Part shown: positions 51,224-59,964 of the stretch, piece by piece | How positions within the stretch are numbered: the stretch's first letter is position 1 | Layout: each line of letters begins with the position of its first letter | Assembly (NCBI RefSeq): GCF_011303755.1 | Contig: NZ_CP049885.1 | Location: forward strand, 646,001-710,000 | Direction: 5' to 3' | DNA: 64,000 nucleotides | Source: Acidovorax sp. HDW3 | Lineage (GTDB): Bacteria > Pseudomonadota > Gammaproteobacteria > Burkholderiales > Burkholderiaceae_C | Notes under the pieces: generated by a model | What the model was told of the DNA's origin: nothing | What the model saw: the letters and a program-made list of their open reading frames with translations, nothing else | The model's database searches: none | Program-made: the position numbers and the translations under genes

Positions 51224-51994
51224 ATGAGTGACACGATCCTCGAAACCTCCCGTCTGACCAAAGAATTCAAGGGCTTTACCGCCGTCAGCGAGGTCAATCT
51301 GGCCGTGCGCCGGGGCTCCATCCATGCGCTCATCGGGCCCAATGGTGCGGGCAAAACCACCTGCTTCAATCTGCTGACCAAGTTCCTGGAACCCACCTCG
51401 GGCAGCATCCGCTTCAACGGTCAGGACATCACGCGCGAGCCGCCGGCGCAAATTGCTCGCCGGGGCATCATCCGTTCGTTTCAGATTTCTGCCGTGTTCC
51501 CGCACCTGACGCTGCTGGAGAACGTGCGCCTGGGTCTGCAGCGGCGCCTGGGCACGGCGTTTCACTTCTGGCGCAGCGAAAAATCCCTGTACCAGCTCAA
51601 CGACCGCGCCTGCGAGCTGCTCGAACAGGTTGGCCTGCTCGATCTGGCGCAGGAGGTGACGGTGAACCTGCCGTATGGCCGCAAGCGGGCGCTGGAGATT
51701 GCCACCACCTTGGCGATGGAGCCCGAGCTCATGCTGCTCGACGAGCCCACGCAGGGCATGGGCCATGAAGACGTCGATCGCGTCACGCAGCTCATCGCGC
51801 AGGTGGCTGCCGGGCGCACGATCTTGATGGTCGAGCACAACATGAAGGTCATCGCCCGCATTGCCGACCGCATCACCGTGCTGCAGCGCGGCGCGGTGCT
51901 GGCAGAGGGCAGCTACGCCGAAGTGTCGGCCAATCCCCAGGTGATGCAGGCGTATATGGGCAGCGCCGAAGGCGCGCTGCAGGGAGCGCACTGA
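51224..51994 (+). CDS. livG: LivG-type ABC transporter ATPase
   Basis: ATPase subunit of a branched-chain amino-acid type (HAAT) transporter. 256 residues from the ATG at 51224. Walker A IGPNGAGKTTCFN, signature LPYGRKRALEIATTLA, Walker B LMLLDEPTQGMG and switch His (MVEHNMKV). First gene of a five-gene operon; livF follows after one base. The 245 bases before it hold no clear promoter; a 34-codon minus-strand frame at 51015-51119 is not supported. Confidence 0.93.
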   Translation: MSDTILETSRLTKEFKGFTAVSEVNLAVRRGSIHALIGPNGAGKTTCFNLLTKFLEPTSGSIRFNGQDITREPPAQIARRGIIRSFQISAVFPHLTLLENVRLGLQRRLGTAFHFWRSEKSLYQLNDRACELLEQVGLLDLAQEVTVNLPYGRKRALEIATTLAMEPELMLLDEPTQGMGHEDVDRVTQLIAQVAAGRTILMVEHNMKVIARIADRITVLQRGAVLAEGSYAEVSANPQVMQAYMGSAEGALQGAH

Positions 51995-51995
51995 C

Positions 51996-52706
51996 ATGGC
52001 CAGCCCTGCGCTTGAAATCAAGGATTTGCACGCCTGGTATGGCGAATCGCATGTGCTGCATGGCGTGAATATGGTGGTGCAGCCCGGTGAGGTGGTGACG
52101 CTGCTCGGGCGCAACGGCGCCGGGCGCACCAGTACGCTGCGCGCCATCATGGGCTTGACGGGGGTGCGCAAGGGCTCGATCCGCGTGCATGGGGTGGAAA
52201 CGATGGGCCTGCCCACGCACCGCATCGCCCACCTGGGGCTGGGCTACTGCCCGGAGGAGCGCGGCATTTTCTCCAGCCTCTCGTGCGAGGAAAACCTCTT
52301 GCTGCCGCCGCAGCTCAAGGGCGGCGGCGCGGGCATGACGCTCGATGAAATCTACGCCATGTTCCCCAACCTGGCCGAGCGCAAATACAGCCAGGGCACG
52401 CGCCTGTCGGGTGGCGAGCAGCAGATGCTGGCGGTGGCGCGCATTCTGCGCACCGGCGCCAAGCTGCTTTTGCTCGACGAAATTTCCGAGGGGCTGGCGC
52501 CGGTCATCGTGCAGGCGCTCGCGCGCATGATCAGCACGCTGCGCGCGCAAGGCTACACGGTGGTCATGGTGGAGCAGAACTTTCGCTTTGCCGCGCCCTT
52601 GGCCGATCGGTTTTATGTCATGGAGCACGGCGCCATGGTGCTTGAATTCGGCGCCGCCGATTTGTCGGCCAACATGCCGCTGCTCAACCGCCTGCTGGGC
52701 GTGTAG
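51996..52706 (+). CDS. livF: LivF-type ABC transporter ATPase (Walker A Lys replaced by Arg)
   Basis: Second ATPase of the HAAT transporter. 236 residues. The Walker A motif reads GRNGAGRT (38-45): the invariant Lys is Arg44 (codon 52125-52127). The rest is intact: signature RLSGGEQQMLAVARIL, Walker B LLLLDEISEGLAP, switch His replaced by Gln in VEQNFRF as is usual for LivF. Whether this subunit still hydrolyses ATP is open. Confidence 0.93.
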   Translation: MASPALEIKDLHAWYGESHVLHGVNMVVQPGEVVTLLGRNGAGRTSTLRAIMGLTGVRKGSIRVHGVETMGLPTHRIAHLGLGYCPEERGIFSSLSCEENLLLPPQLKGGGAGMTLDEIYAMFPNLAERKYSQGTRLSGGEQQMLAVARILRTGAKLLLLDEISEGLAPVIVQALARMISTLRAQGYTVVMVEQNFRFAAPLADRFYVMEHGAMVLEFGAADLSANMPLLNRLLGV

Positions 52707-52744
52707 CCGCAGTGCATTCGGTTTTTTTACACAAGGAGACAGAC

Positions 52745-53941
52745 ATGAAGCGCAACCCCACCACATTGGCTCTGATGCTCGCCGCTGCCGGCCTCGTCAG
52801 CCCCTGGGCGCAGGCGCAGGACAAGGTCAAGATCGGCTTCATCACCGACATGTCCAGCCTGTACGCCGACGTCGATGGCAAGAACGGCGCGCTGGCCATC
52901 CAGATGGCGATTGATGATTTTGGCGGCCAGGTGCTGGGCAAGCCGATCGAGCTGCTCTCTGCCGACCACCAGAACAAGGCCGACATTGCCGCCAGCAAGG
53001 CGCGCGAGTGGATCGACACCCAGGGCCTGACCATGCTCTTTGGCGGCACCAACTCCGGCACCGCCCTGGCCATGGCCAAGATTGCCGAGGAGAAAAAGCG
53101 CGTCTTCATGGTCAACGGCGCGGGCTCGTCGGCGCTGACGAATGAGCAGTGCACGCCCTACACCGTGCACTACGCCTACGACACCGTCGCCCTGGCCAAG
53201 GGCACGGGCGGCGCCGTCGTCAAGCAAGGGGGCAAGACCTGGTTCTTCCTCACGGCCGACTACGCTTTTGGCATGGCGCTCGAAGCCGATACCGCCAAGG
53301 TGGTGAAAGACAATGGCGGCCAGGTGCTGGGCTCGGTCAAGCACCCGCTCAACGCCTCGGATTTTTCCTCTTTCCTGCTGCAGGCGCAAAACTCCAAGGC
53401 GCAGATTCTGGGCCTGGCCAACGCCGGCGGCGACCTTATCAACGCCGTCAAGGCGGCCAAGGAATTTGGCATCAACAAAACCATGAAGATGGCGGGCCTG
53501 CTGGTGTTCATCACCGACGTGCACAGCCTGGGCCTGAAAAACACCGAGGGCCTGCTGCTGACCACCAGCTGGGATTGGAACCTCAACGACAAGACGCGGG
53601 AATTTGGCAAGAAATTCTTCGCCAAAACCAAGCGGATGCCGACCGACATCCACGCCGCCGACTACTCCGCCACCATGAACTACCTCAAGGCCGTGCAGGC
53701 AGCGGGCACGCTCGATGCCGACAAGGTCATGGCAACGCTCAAGTCCACCCCGATTGATGACTTCTACGCCAAAGGCGTGATCCGCCCCGATGGCCGCTTT
53801 GCGCACGACATGTACCTCATGCAGGTCAAGGCGCAAAAAGAATCGCAGCAGCCCTGGGATTACTACAAGGTCGTTGCCAAGCTGCCGGCCGAGCAGGTCT
53901 GGACGACCAAGGCCGAGAGCAAGTGCGCGCTCTGGAAGTGA
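52745..53941 (+). CDS. Periplasmic substrate-binding protein of the HAAT transporter
   Basis: 398 residues from the ATG at 52745 with AAGGAGA upstream. Signal peptide ends near WAQAQD. Type I periplasmic-binding fold: KVKIGFITDMSSLYADVDGKNGALAIQMAIDDFGG, LFGGTNSGTALAMAKIAEE and FFLTADYAFGMALEADTAKVV. LivK-related, but the sequence does not fix the ligand (amino acid, amide or aromatic acid). Confidence 0.9.
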   Translation: MKRNPTTLALMLAAAGLVSPWAQAQDKVKIGFITDMSSLYADVDGKNGALAIQMAIDDFGGQVLGKPIELLSADHQNKADIAASKAREWIDTQGLTMLFGGTNSGTALAMAKIAEEKKRVFMVNGAGSSALTNEQCTPYTVHYAYDTVALAKGTGGAVVKQGGKTWFFLTADYAFGMALEADTAKVVKDNGGQVLGSVKHPLNASDFSSFLLQAQNSKAQILGLANAGGDLINAVKAAKEFGINKTMKMAGLLVFITDVHSLGLKNTEGLLLTTSWDWNLNDKTREFGKKFFAKTKRMPTDIHAADYSATMNYLKAVQAAGTLDADKVMATLKSTPIDDFYAKGVIRPDGRFAHDMYLMQVKAQKESQQPWDYYKVVAKLPAEQVWTTKAESKCALWK

Positions 53942-53977
53942 CACCCTGACCGACCACCCCCCCAGCCCCTTGCGTCC

Positions 53978-54862
53978 ATGGAAATCTTTGGCGTCTCCCT
54001 TCCTGCCATGCTCAGCCAGCTCCTGCTGGGGCTGGTCAATGGCTCGTTCTACGCCATCCTGAGCCTGGGGCTGGCGGTGATCTTCGGCCTGCTCAACGTC
54101 ATCAACTTTGCCCATGGCGCGCTCTTCATGCTGGGGGCGCTGCTCACCTGGATGGGCATGAACTACTGGCAGATCGACTACTGGGTCATGCTGGTGGCTG
54201 CGCCGCTGCTGGTGGGGCTGCTGGGCGTGTTGATTGAGCGCTTGTTGCTGCGCTGGATTTACCGCCTCGACCACCTCTACGGCCTGCTGCTGACGCTGGG
54301 CCTGACCCTGCTCATCGAAGGCGTGCTGCGCTCGGTCTATGGCGTCTCGGGCCTGGGCTACGACGCGCCTGAGCTGCTCGAAGGTGCGAGCAACCTGGGC
54401 TTCATGGTGCTGCCCAACTACCGCGTCTGGGTGGTGCTGGCCTCGTTGGTGGTGTGCTTTGCCACCTGGTACGTGATCGAGAAAACCAAGCTTGGCGCCT
54501 ACCTGCGCGCGGGCACCGAGAACCCCCGCCTGGTCGAAGCCTTTGGCGTCAACGTGCCGCTGATGATCACCCTGACCTACGCCTTTGGCGCCGCCCTGGC
54601 GGCCTTTGCCGGCGTGCTCGCTGCACCCATTTACCAGGTGACGCCGCTCATGGGGCAGAACCTCATCATCGTCGTCTTTGCCGTCGTCGTGATTGGCGGC
54701 ATGGGCTCCATCATGGGCTCCATCCTCACCGGCCTGGGCCTGGGCGTGGTCGAGGGCTTTACCAAGGTGTTCTACCCCGAGGCATCGTCCACCGTGGTCT
54801 TCGTCATCATGGCCATCGTGCTGCTGATCCGTCCCGCCGGCCTGTTCGGCAAAGAAAAGTAA
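53978..54862 (+). CDS. livH: LivH-type ABC transporter permease
   Basis: 294 residues, about eight membrane helices, with NGSFYAILSLGLAVIFGLLNVINFAHGALFMLGA and GAALAAFAGVLAAPIYQVTP, GGMGSIMGSILTGLGLGVVEGF. Pairs with LivM as the inner-membrane channel. Confidence 0.93.
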   Translation: MEIFGVSLPAMLSQLLLGLVNGSFYAILSLGLAVIFGLLNVINFAHGALFMLGALLTWMGMNYWQIDYWVMLVAAPLLVGLLGVLIERLLLRWIYRLDHLYGLLLTLGLTLLIEGVLRSVYGVSGLGYDAPELLEGASNLGFMVLPNYRVWVVLASLVVCFATWYVIEKTKLGAYLRAGTENPRLVEAFGVNVPLMITLTYAFGAALAAFAGVLAAPIYQVTPLMGQNLIIVVFAVVVIGGMGSIMGSILTGLGLGVVEGFTKVFYPEASSTVVFVIMAIVLLIRPAGLFGKEK

Positions 54863-54879
54863 GCCGGAAAGCCCCTGCC

Positions 54880-55863
54880 ATGGACTTGCAAAAAATCACA
54901 CCCTGGGGCTACGGCCTGCTGTTGCTGGGCCTGGTGCTGGCGCCGTTTGCCGGCGCCTACCCGGTGTTCGTCATGAAGCTGCTGTGCTTTGCCCTGTTCG
55001 CTTCGGCCTTCAACCTGCTGCTGGGCTACACCGGCCTGCTGTCCTTTGGCCATGCCGCTTTCTTGGGCGGCGCTGCCTACGTCAGCGGCCACGTGGTCAA
55101 GGTCTGGGGCGCCACGCCGGAGCTGGGCCTGCTCGCGGGCCTGCTCAGCGGCGCCTTTCTGGGCCTGGTGATGGGCTGGTTCACCATTCGCCGCCAGGGC
55201 ATTTACGCCACCATGATCACGCTGGCACTGGCGCAAATGCTGTTTTTTGCCTGCCTGCAGGCGCCGCAAACCGGCGGTGAGGACGGCTTGCAGGGCGTGC
55301 CGCGCGGCAAGCTGCTGGGGCTGCTCGATCTTGCCGACGATAGGGTCATGTACTACGTCTGCCTGGCGGTGGTGGTGCTGGCCTTTTTGCTCATCGTGCG
55401 CACCATCCATTCGCCCTTTGGCCAGGTGCTCAAAGGCATCAAGGAGAACGAGGCGCGCGCCATCTCGCTCGGTTACGACACGCAGCGCTTCAAGCTGCTG
55501 GCCTTCGTCATCTCCGCCGCCGTGGCCGGCCTGGCGGGGGCGCTCAAAACCCTGGTGCTGGGCTTTGCCACCTTGTCCGATGTGCACTGGAGCGCCTCGG
55601 GCCACGTGGTGCTCATGACGCTGGTGGGCGGCATGGGCACGCTCAGCGGCCCGCTGGTGGGGGCGGCGGTGGTCGTGCTGCTGGAGAACAAGATTGGCGA
55701 CCTCGGCCAGTGGCTGGCGCAGGCGAGCGGCATCGACTGGTTCAACAGCCTGGGCGAGTCGGTGACCATCGTCACCGGGCTGATCTTCGTCGTCTGCGTG
55801 CTCGCCTTCCGGCGCGGCATCATGGGCGAGCTCATCGCCTGGGTGGGGCGCTGGCGTCATTAA
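54880..55863 (+). CDS. livM: LivM-type ABC transporter permease
   Basis: 327 residues from the ATG at 54880; the frame upstream belongs to livH. About nine membrane helices; FNLLLGYTGLLSFGHAAFLGGAAYVSG, IKENEARAISLGYDTQRFKLLAFVISAAVAGLAGAL and LMTLVGGMGTLSGPLVGAA are typical. Its stop TAA shares a palindromic TTAA with the stop of the convergent gene. Confidence 0.94.
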   Translation: MDLQKITPWGYGLLLLGLVLAPFAGAYPVFVMKLLCFALFASAFNLLLGYTGLLSFGHAAFLGGAAYVSGHVVKVWGATPELGLLAGLLSGAFLGLVMGWFTIRRQGIYATMITLALAQMLFFACLQAPQTGGEDGLQGVPRGKLLGLLDLADDRVMYYVCLAVVVLAFLLIVRTIHSPFGQVLKGIKENEARAISLGYDTQRFKLLAFVISAAVAGLAGALKTLVLGFATLSDVHWSASGHVVLMTLVGGMGTLSGPLVGAAVVVLLENKIGDLGQWLAQASGIDWFNSLGESVTIVTGLIFVVCVLAFRRGIMGELIAWVGRWRH

Positions 55864-56153
55864 AACGCCAGTATTACCGGCACTACCAGCGCTGCCAGCA
55901 GGCCCGGCAGCCACATGGCGGCGTGCACCCAGGCGGGCGGTGGCTTGCGCCAGAGGTAGTACACCCAAATACCCAACTGCCCCAGCAGCAACGGGCCGCC
56001 GGCGCCAATACCGACGATGACGAGTGTTTCTGTGTTGCTCAGCTTGTGGCTGGCCGCCGCCATGCCCAGCACCGAGACAAAGGCCGCGAGCAGCAGCCCC
56101 AGCACCGGGCCGGCGATGTAGGTGGGGGTGGCGGGATTGGTGCGATTGCTCAT
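55860..56153 (-). CDS. Small membrane protein of unknown function
   Basis: 97 residues from the ATG at 56153. Three hydrophobic segments (about 13-31, 40-60, 75-95) with SNTETLVIVGIGAGGPLLLGQLGIWVYYLWRKPPPAW between. No Shine-Dalgarno is visible; a dispersed repeat lies directly upstream. It converges with livM, overlapping by four bases. Family not recognised. Confidence 0.6.
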   Translation of the reverse strand: MSNRTNPATPTYIAGPVLGLLLAAFVSVLGMAAASHKLSNTETLVIVGIGAGGPLLLGQLGIWVYYLWRKPPPAWVHAAMWLPGLLAALVVPVILAF

Positions 56154-56158
56154 AAAAG

Positions 56159-56240
56159 AATAGCTGCTAGCGCTTGTGTTGATTGGGTTTTGCTGCAAAA
56201 AGGCTCACAAAACCTTGTTTTACAAGCGCTAGCAGCTATT
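56159..56240. repeat. Inverted pair of dispersed repeats (perfect 19-bp arms)
   Basis: AATAGCTGCTAGCGCTTGT (56159-56177) and its exact complement (56222-56240) flank 44 bases. The right-hand copy continues to about 56250 and supplies the stop codon TAA of the next minus-strand gene (CTATAAAAACAATAGCTGC). The hairpin may end or protect that transcript. Confidence 0.85.
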
Positions 56241-56244
56241 GTTT

Positions 56245-57318
56245 TTATAGTGCCTGCAAGCAGCAATCCTGCGCCAGTTGCTGCTGGGCGCGGCTGCAGT
56301 CGCCCATGCTGCGCTGCACCCAGTCGGGGTCGTGGTAGGTGGGCAGGTAGCGCTCGCCCGCGTCGCACAGCAGCGAGAGGATGGAGCCCGCCTCGCCGCG
56401 TGCGCGCATCTCGTGCGCCAGGCGCAGCATGGCGACGAAGTTGGTGCCGGTCGATGGCCCCACGCGCCGCCCGAGCAGCTGCGAGAGCACGCGCATGGCG
56501 GCGATGGAATCCACATCCTGCACCTCCTCCATGCGATCGACCAGGGCGCGGATAAAGCTCGCCTCCACGCGCGGGCGGCCAATGCCTTCGATGCGCGAGC
56601 CCGGCGCCGTGAGGCTGGCGTCGCCCGTGCGGTGGTAAGCGGCGAACACCGAGCCCGCCGGGTCGGCCACGCACACTTGGCTGGCGTGCTTTTGGTAGCG
56701 CACATAGCGGCCTATGGTGGCGCTGGTGCCGCCCGTGCCGGCGCCCACGACGATCCAGCGCGGCACCGGGTGGCGCTCGCGCTGCATCTGCGTGAACATG
56801 CTCTCGGCAATGTTGTTGTTGCCGCGCCAGTCGGTGGCGCGCTCGGCGTAGGTGAACTGGTCCATGTAGTGGCCGCCCGTTTGCTGCGCGATGGCGCGGG
56901 CCGCGTCGTACACCTCGCCCGCGTGTTCCACAAAGTGGCAGCGCCCGCCGTAGAACTCGATCAGCGCCACCTTCTCGGCCGAAGTGCTGCGCGGCATGAC
57001 GGCGACAAAGGGCAGGCCCAGCAGGCGCGCAAAGTAAGCCTCGCTCACGGCGGTGGAGCCGCTCGATGCTTCGACCACCGTCGCGCCCTCGCGCACCCAG
57101 CCGTTGCACAGCGCGTACAAAAACAGCGAGCGCGCCAGCCGGTGCTTGAGGCTGCCGGTGGGGTGGGTCGATTCGTCCTTGAGGTACAGGTCTATGCCCG
57201 CTGCGGCAAAGGCCGGCAGGGGCAGGGCGATGAGGTGGGTGTCGGCGCTGCGCTGGTAGTCGGCCTCGATGCGGGCGATGGCCTGGTGCAGCCAGGAGGA
57301 GGTGGTGGCGAAAGTCAT
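56245..57318 (-). CDS. PLP-dependent cysteine synthase-family enzyme
   Basis: 357 residues from the ATG at 57318. Fold type II PLP enzyme: Schiff-base Lys58 in [17 protein letters not shown], Asn-loop [22 protein letters not shown], and the phosphate-binding [13 protein letters not shown]. The motif set is of the CysK-like group related to Mycobacterium Cds1 cysteine desulfhydrase, not classic CysK/CysM, so the reaction could be cysteine synthesis or desulfuration. The last codons and stop lie in a dispersed repeat. Confidence 0.85.
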   Translation of the reverse strand: MTFATTSSWLHQAIARIEADYQRSADTHLIALPLPAFAAAGIDLYLKDESTHPTGSLKHRLARSLFLYALCNGWVREGATVVEASSGSTAVSEAYFARLLGLPFVAVMPRSTSAEKVALIEFYGGRCHFVEHAGEVYDAARAIAQQTGGHYMDQFTYAERATDWRGNNNIAESMFTQMQRERHPVPRWIVVGAGTGGTSATIGRYVRYQKHASQVCVADPAGSVFAAYHRTGDASLTAPGSRIEGIGRPRVEASFIRALVDRMEEVQDVDSIAAMRVLSQLLGRRVGPSTGTNFVAMLRLAHEMRARGEAGSILSLLCDAGERYLPTYHDPDWVQRSMGDCSRAQQQLAQDCCLQAL

Positions 57319-57355
57319 GGCGCCATTGTGGCGCCTTGTATGGTGCTTGGCCGGC

Positions 57356-58369
57356 TCAGTGGGCGGGCAGCAGCGCCAGGGCGGCGCGCAGAAATTGCGC
57401 GCAGGCATCGGGCTGGTCGCAGGCCAGGGTGCGGCGCGTGGGCATGGAGCGCAGCCAGGTGATCTGGCGCTTGGCCAGCTGGCGCGTGGCGGCGGCGCCG
57501 CGTTCGCGCAGGCCCGCCAGGTCGAGGGCGCCGCCGCTGGCCGCCTGCGCATCGAGCGCCTGCCAGGCCTGGCGGTAGCCCACGCAGCGTATGGCGGGCA
57601 GGCCCAGGTGCAGATTGCCGTGCGCGCGCAGTTGGCGCACCTCGTCGAGCAAGCCCGCATCGAGCATGGCATCAAAGCGCGTGCCAATGCGCTGGTGCAG
57701 CCAGGCGCGGTTCTCTGGTTCCAAGGAAAAAAAGGCTCCAGGGCTTATCAGGCAAGCGCGAGCAGCTCCTTTTTTGATAGTGTGAAAGCTCGATAAAGGC
57801 CGCCCCGAGAGCTGCCACACCTCCAGCGCCCGCTGAATGCGCTGGCTGTCGCCCGGCGCCAGGCGCGCGGCGGTGGCGGGATCGACCTGCGCCAGCTGCG
57901 CGTGCAGCGCCGGCCAGCCCTGGGCGGCGGCCTGGGCGTCCAGGCTGGCGCGCACGGCGGGGTCGGCGGCGGGCAGGTCGTCCAGACCCTCCATCAGCGC
58001 CTTGAAGTACAGCATGGTGCCGCCCACCAGCAGCGGCACGGCCCCCCGGGCGCGAATGGCCTGCACCAGCTGCGTGGCGTCGCGCACAAAATCGGCCGCG
58101 CTGTAGGCGGTGGTGGGCTCCAGAATGTCGATCAGGTGGTGCGGCACGGCAGCGCGCTCGGCGGCGCTGGGCTTGGCCGTGCCAATGTCCATGCCCCGGT
58201 ACACCAGGGCGGAATCGACGCTGACGATCTCGCAGCCCAGGCCGCGCGCCTGCAGCGCTGCCGCCAGCGCCAGCGCTGCCGCCGTCTTGCCGCTGGCCGT
58301 GGGGCCGGCCAGGGCGATGCAGGGCAGGGCAGGGGGGGCGGTGTGGGCGGCGGCGGGGGTGTCAGGCAT
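57356..58369 (-). CDS. miaA: MiaA, tRNA dimethylallyltransferase, with a repeat-encoded insert
   Basis: Adds a dimethylallyl group to A37 of tRNAs reading UNN codons. 337 residues from the ATG at 58369. P-loop [48 protein letters not shown] and the C-terminal [26 protein letters not shown] are normal. Residues about 197-214 ([18 protein letters not shown]) are encoded by a copy of the dispersed repeat, placed in the variable segment after SGRPLSSFH and before [13 protein letters not shown]. The frame is kept, so the protein is probably made. Confidence 0.93.
   Translation of the reverse strand: MPDTPAAAHTAPPALPCIALAGPTASGKTAAALALAAALQARGLGCEIVSVDSALVYRGMDIGTAKPSAAERAAVPHHLIDILEPTTAYSAADFVRDATQLVQAIRARGAVPLLVGGTMLYFKALMEGLDDLPAADPAVRASLDAQAAAQGWPALHAQLAQVDPATAARLAPGDSQRIQRALEVWQLSGRPLSSFHTIKKGAARACLISPGAFFSLEPENRAWLHQRIGTRFDAMLDAGLLDEVRQLRAHGNLHLGLPAIRCVGYRQAWQALDAQAASGGALDLAGLRERGAAATRQLAKRQITWLRSMPTRRTLACDQPDACAQFLRAALALLPAH
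57725..57785 (-). repeat. Dispersed repeat inside miaA, translated in frame
   Basis: On the minus strand: CACTATCAAAAAAGGAGCTG, CTCGCGCTTGCCTGATAAGC, CCTGGAGCCTTTTTTTCC. The same core and 3' half as intergenic copies at 12812 and 48016, read through as part of MiaA. Confidence 0.85.
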
Positions 58370-58385
58370 AGGGCCGCGAGGGTAA

Positions 58386-58421
58386 CAAAAAAAGCCCCGG
58401 CAGGCGCGCTGCACGGGGCTT
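58386..58421 (-). terminator. Rho-independent terminator of gdhA
   Basis: Minus strand: AAGCCCCG stem with CGGGGCTT (58414-58421 and 58392-58399 on the plus strand), followed by a run of seven T. It lies between the gdhA stop and the miaA start. Confidence 0.8.
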
Positions 58422-58444
58422 GGGGCACTGGCGCTGTGAGGGGG

Positions 58445-59788
58445 TTAGACCACGCCTTGCGCCACCATGGCGTCGGCCACCTTCACGAAACCAGCCACGT
58501 TGGCGCCGTCGATGTAGCTCACCGAGCCGTCGGCGCGCTGGCCGTACTTCAGGCAGGCGGCGTGGATGCCCTGCATGATGATCAGCAGGCGTGCGTCCAC
58601 TTCTTCTGCCGTCCAGGACAGGCGCATGGCGTTCTGGCTCATCTCCAGGCCCGAGGTGGCGACGCCGCCGGCGTTGCTCGCCTTGCCCGGGGCGTAGAGC
58701 ACGCCGGCCTTTTCAAAGGCTTTGGCGGCCTCGATGGTCGATGGCATGTTCGCGCCTTCGGCCACGCACAGCACGCCGTTGGCGATCAGCACCTTGGCAT
58801 CGTTTTCGTCCAGCTCGTTTTGCGTCGCGCAGGGCAGGGCGATGTCCACCTTGATGTGCCAGGGCGTCTTGCCGGGCAGGAACTCGGCGTTCACCTTCTT
58901 GGCGTAGTCGTTCACGCGGCCATAGTGGTGGTTCTTCACCTCCATCAGGATGGCGAGCTTCTCGGGCGTAAAGCCCGCCGGGTCGTACACCGTGCCCGAG
59001 GAGTCGGACACCGTCACCACCTTGGCGCCCAGCTGCATGGCTTTTTCCACCGCGTACTGCGCCACATTGCCCGAACCGGAGACGGACACCACCTTGCCCT
59101 CCAGGCTCTGGCCGCGTGTCTTGAGCATTTCCTGCGCAAAGTAGACCGTGCCGTAGCCCGTGGCTTCGGGGCGGATCAGCGAGCCGCCAAACGACAGGCC
59201 CTTGCCCGTGAACACGCTGGCGGCGCTGTTGGCGAGCTTTTTGTACATGCCGGCCATGAAGCCCACTTCACGCCCGCCCACGCCGATGTCGCCCGCCGGC
59301 ACATCGGTGTCGGGGCCGATGTGGCGAAACAGCTCGGTGACGAAGGCCTGGCAAAAACGCATGACTTCGGCCGGGCTCTTGCCCTTGGGGTCGAAGTCGG
59401 AGCCGCCCTTGCCGCCGCCCATGGGCAGGGTGGTCAGGGCGTTCTTGAAGGTCTGCTCAAAAGCCAGGAACTTGAGCACCGACTGGTTCACCGAGGGGTG
59501 AAAGCGGATGCCGCCCTTGAACGGGCCAATGGCCATGCTGTGCTGGATGCGAAAGCCCCGGTTGACCTGCACCTGGCCCTTGTCGTCTTGCCAGCTGACG
59601 CGAAACTGGATGATGCGCTCGGGCTCGACCAGGCGTTCGAGCAGGCCGTGCTCGGCGTACTTGGGGTGTTTTTCAATGAAGGGCCACAGGCTTTCCATGA
59701 CCTCGGTCACGGCCTGCAGGAACTCGGGCTGGCCAGGATTGCGGGCGGCCACGTAGTCCAGGAATTGGCCAACGGATGCGTACTTCAT
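58445..59788 (-). CDS. gdhA: Glutamate dehydrogenase (NADP-type)
   Basis: Reductive amination of 2-oxoglutarate to glutamate, ammonium assimilation. 447 residues, the length of hexameric NADP enzymes. Motifs: GGIRFHPSVNQSVLKFLAFEQTFKNALTTLPMGGGKGGSDFDPKGKS with catalytic Lys127, PAGDIGVGGREVGFM, and the nucleotide site VSGSGNVAQYA. A terminator follows. The upstream 176 bases carry ATGCAT palindromes on both strands. Confidence 0.96.
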   Translation of the reverse strand: MKYASVGQFLDYVAARNPGQPEFLQAVTEVMESLWPFIEKHPKYAEHGLLERLVEPERIIQFRVSWQDDKGQVQVNRGFRIQHSMAIGPFKGGIRFHPSVNQSVLKFLAFEQTFKNALTTLPMGGGKGGSDFDPKGKSPAEVMRFCQAFVTELFRHIGPDTDVPAGDIGVGGREVGFMAGMYKKLANSAASVFTGKGLSFGGSLIRPEATGYGTVYFAQEMLKTRGQSLEGKVVSVSGSGNVAQYAVEKAMQLGAKVVTVSDSSGTVYDPAGFTPEKLAILMEVKNHHYGRVNDYAKKVNAEFLPGKTPWHIKVDIALPCATQNELDENDAKVLIANGVLCVAEGANMPSTIEAAKAFEKAGVLYAPGKASNAGGVATSGLEMSQNAMRLSWTAEEVDARLLIIMQGIHAACLKYGQRADGSVSYIDGANVAGFVKVADAMVAQGVV

Positions 59789-59964
59789 AGAAAAACCCTC
59801 AGAGCAGAAAGAAAAATGCGGCGTTGCAACATTGGATTATGCACAAAACGTATGCATCAATGCATAACTGTCGCGTCACTTTGGTGCATTAACCCAAGGG
59901 GTGCTCTTTGTTGGTGCGCGGTGGTGATGGATGGCGCCATCGTGGTGCTTGAGCGCGCAAAGAC

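Noticed and set aside
57725-57785. miaA as a pseudogene broken by a repeat
   Set aside because: The insert keeps the frame without a stop, and all downstream MiaA motifs are intact.
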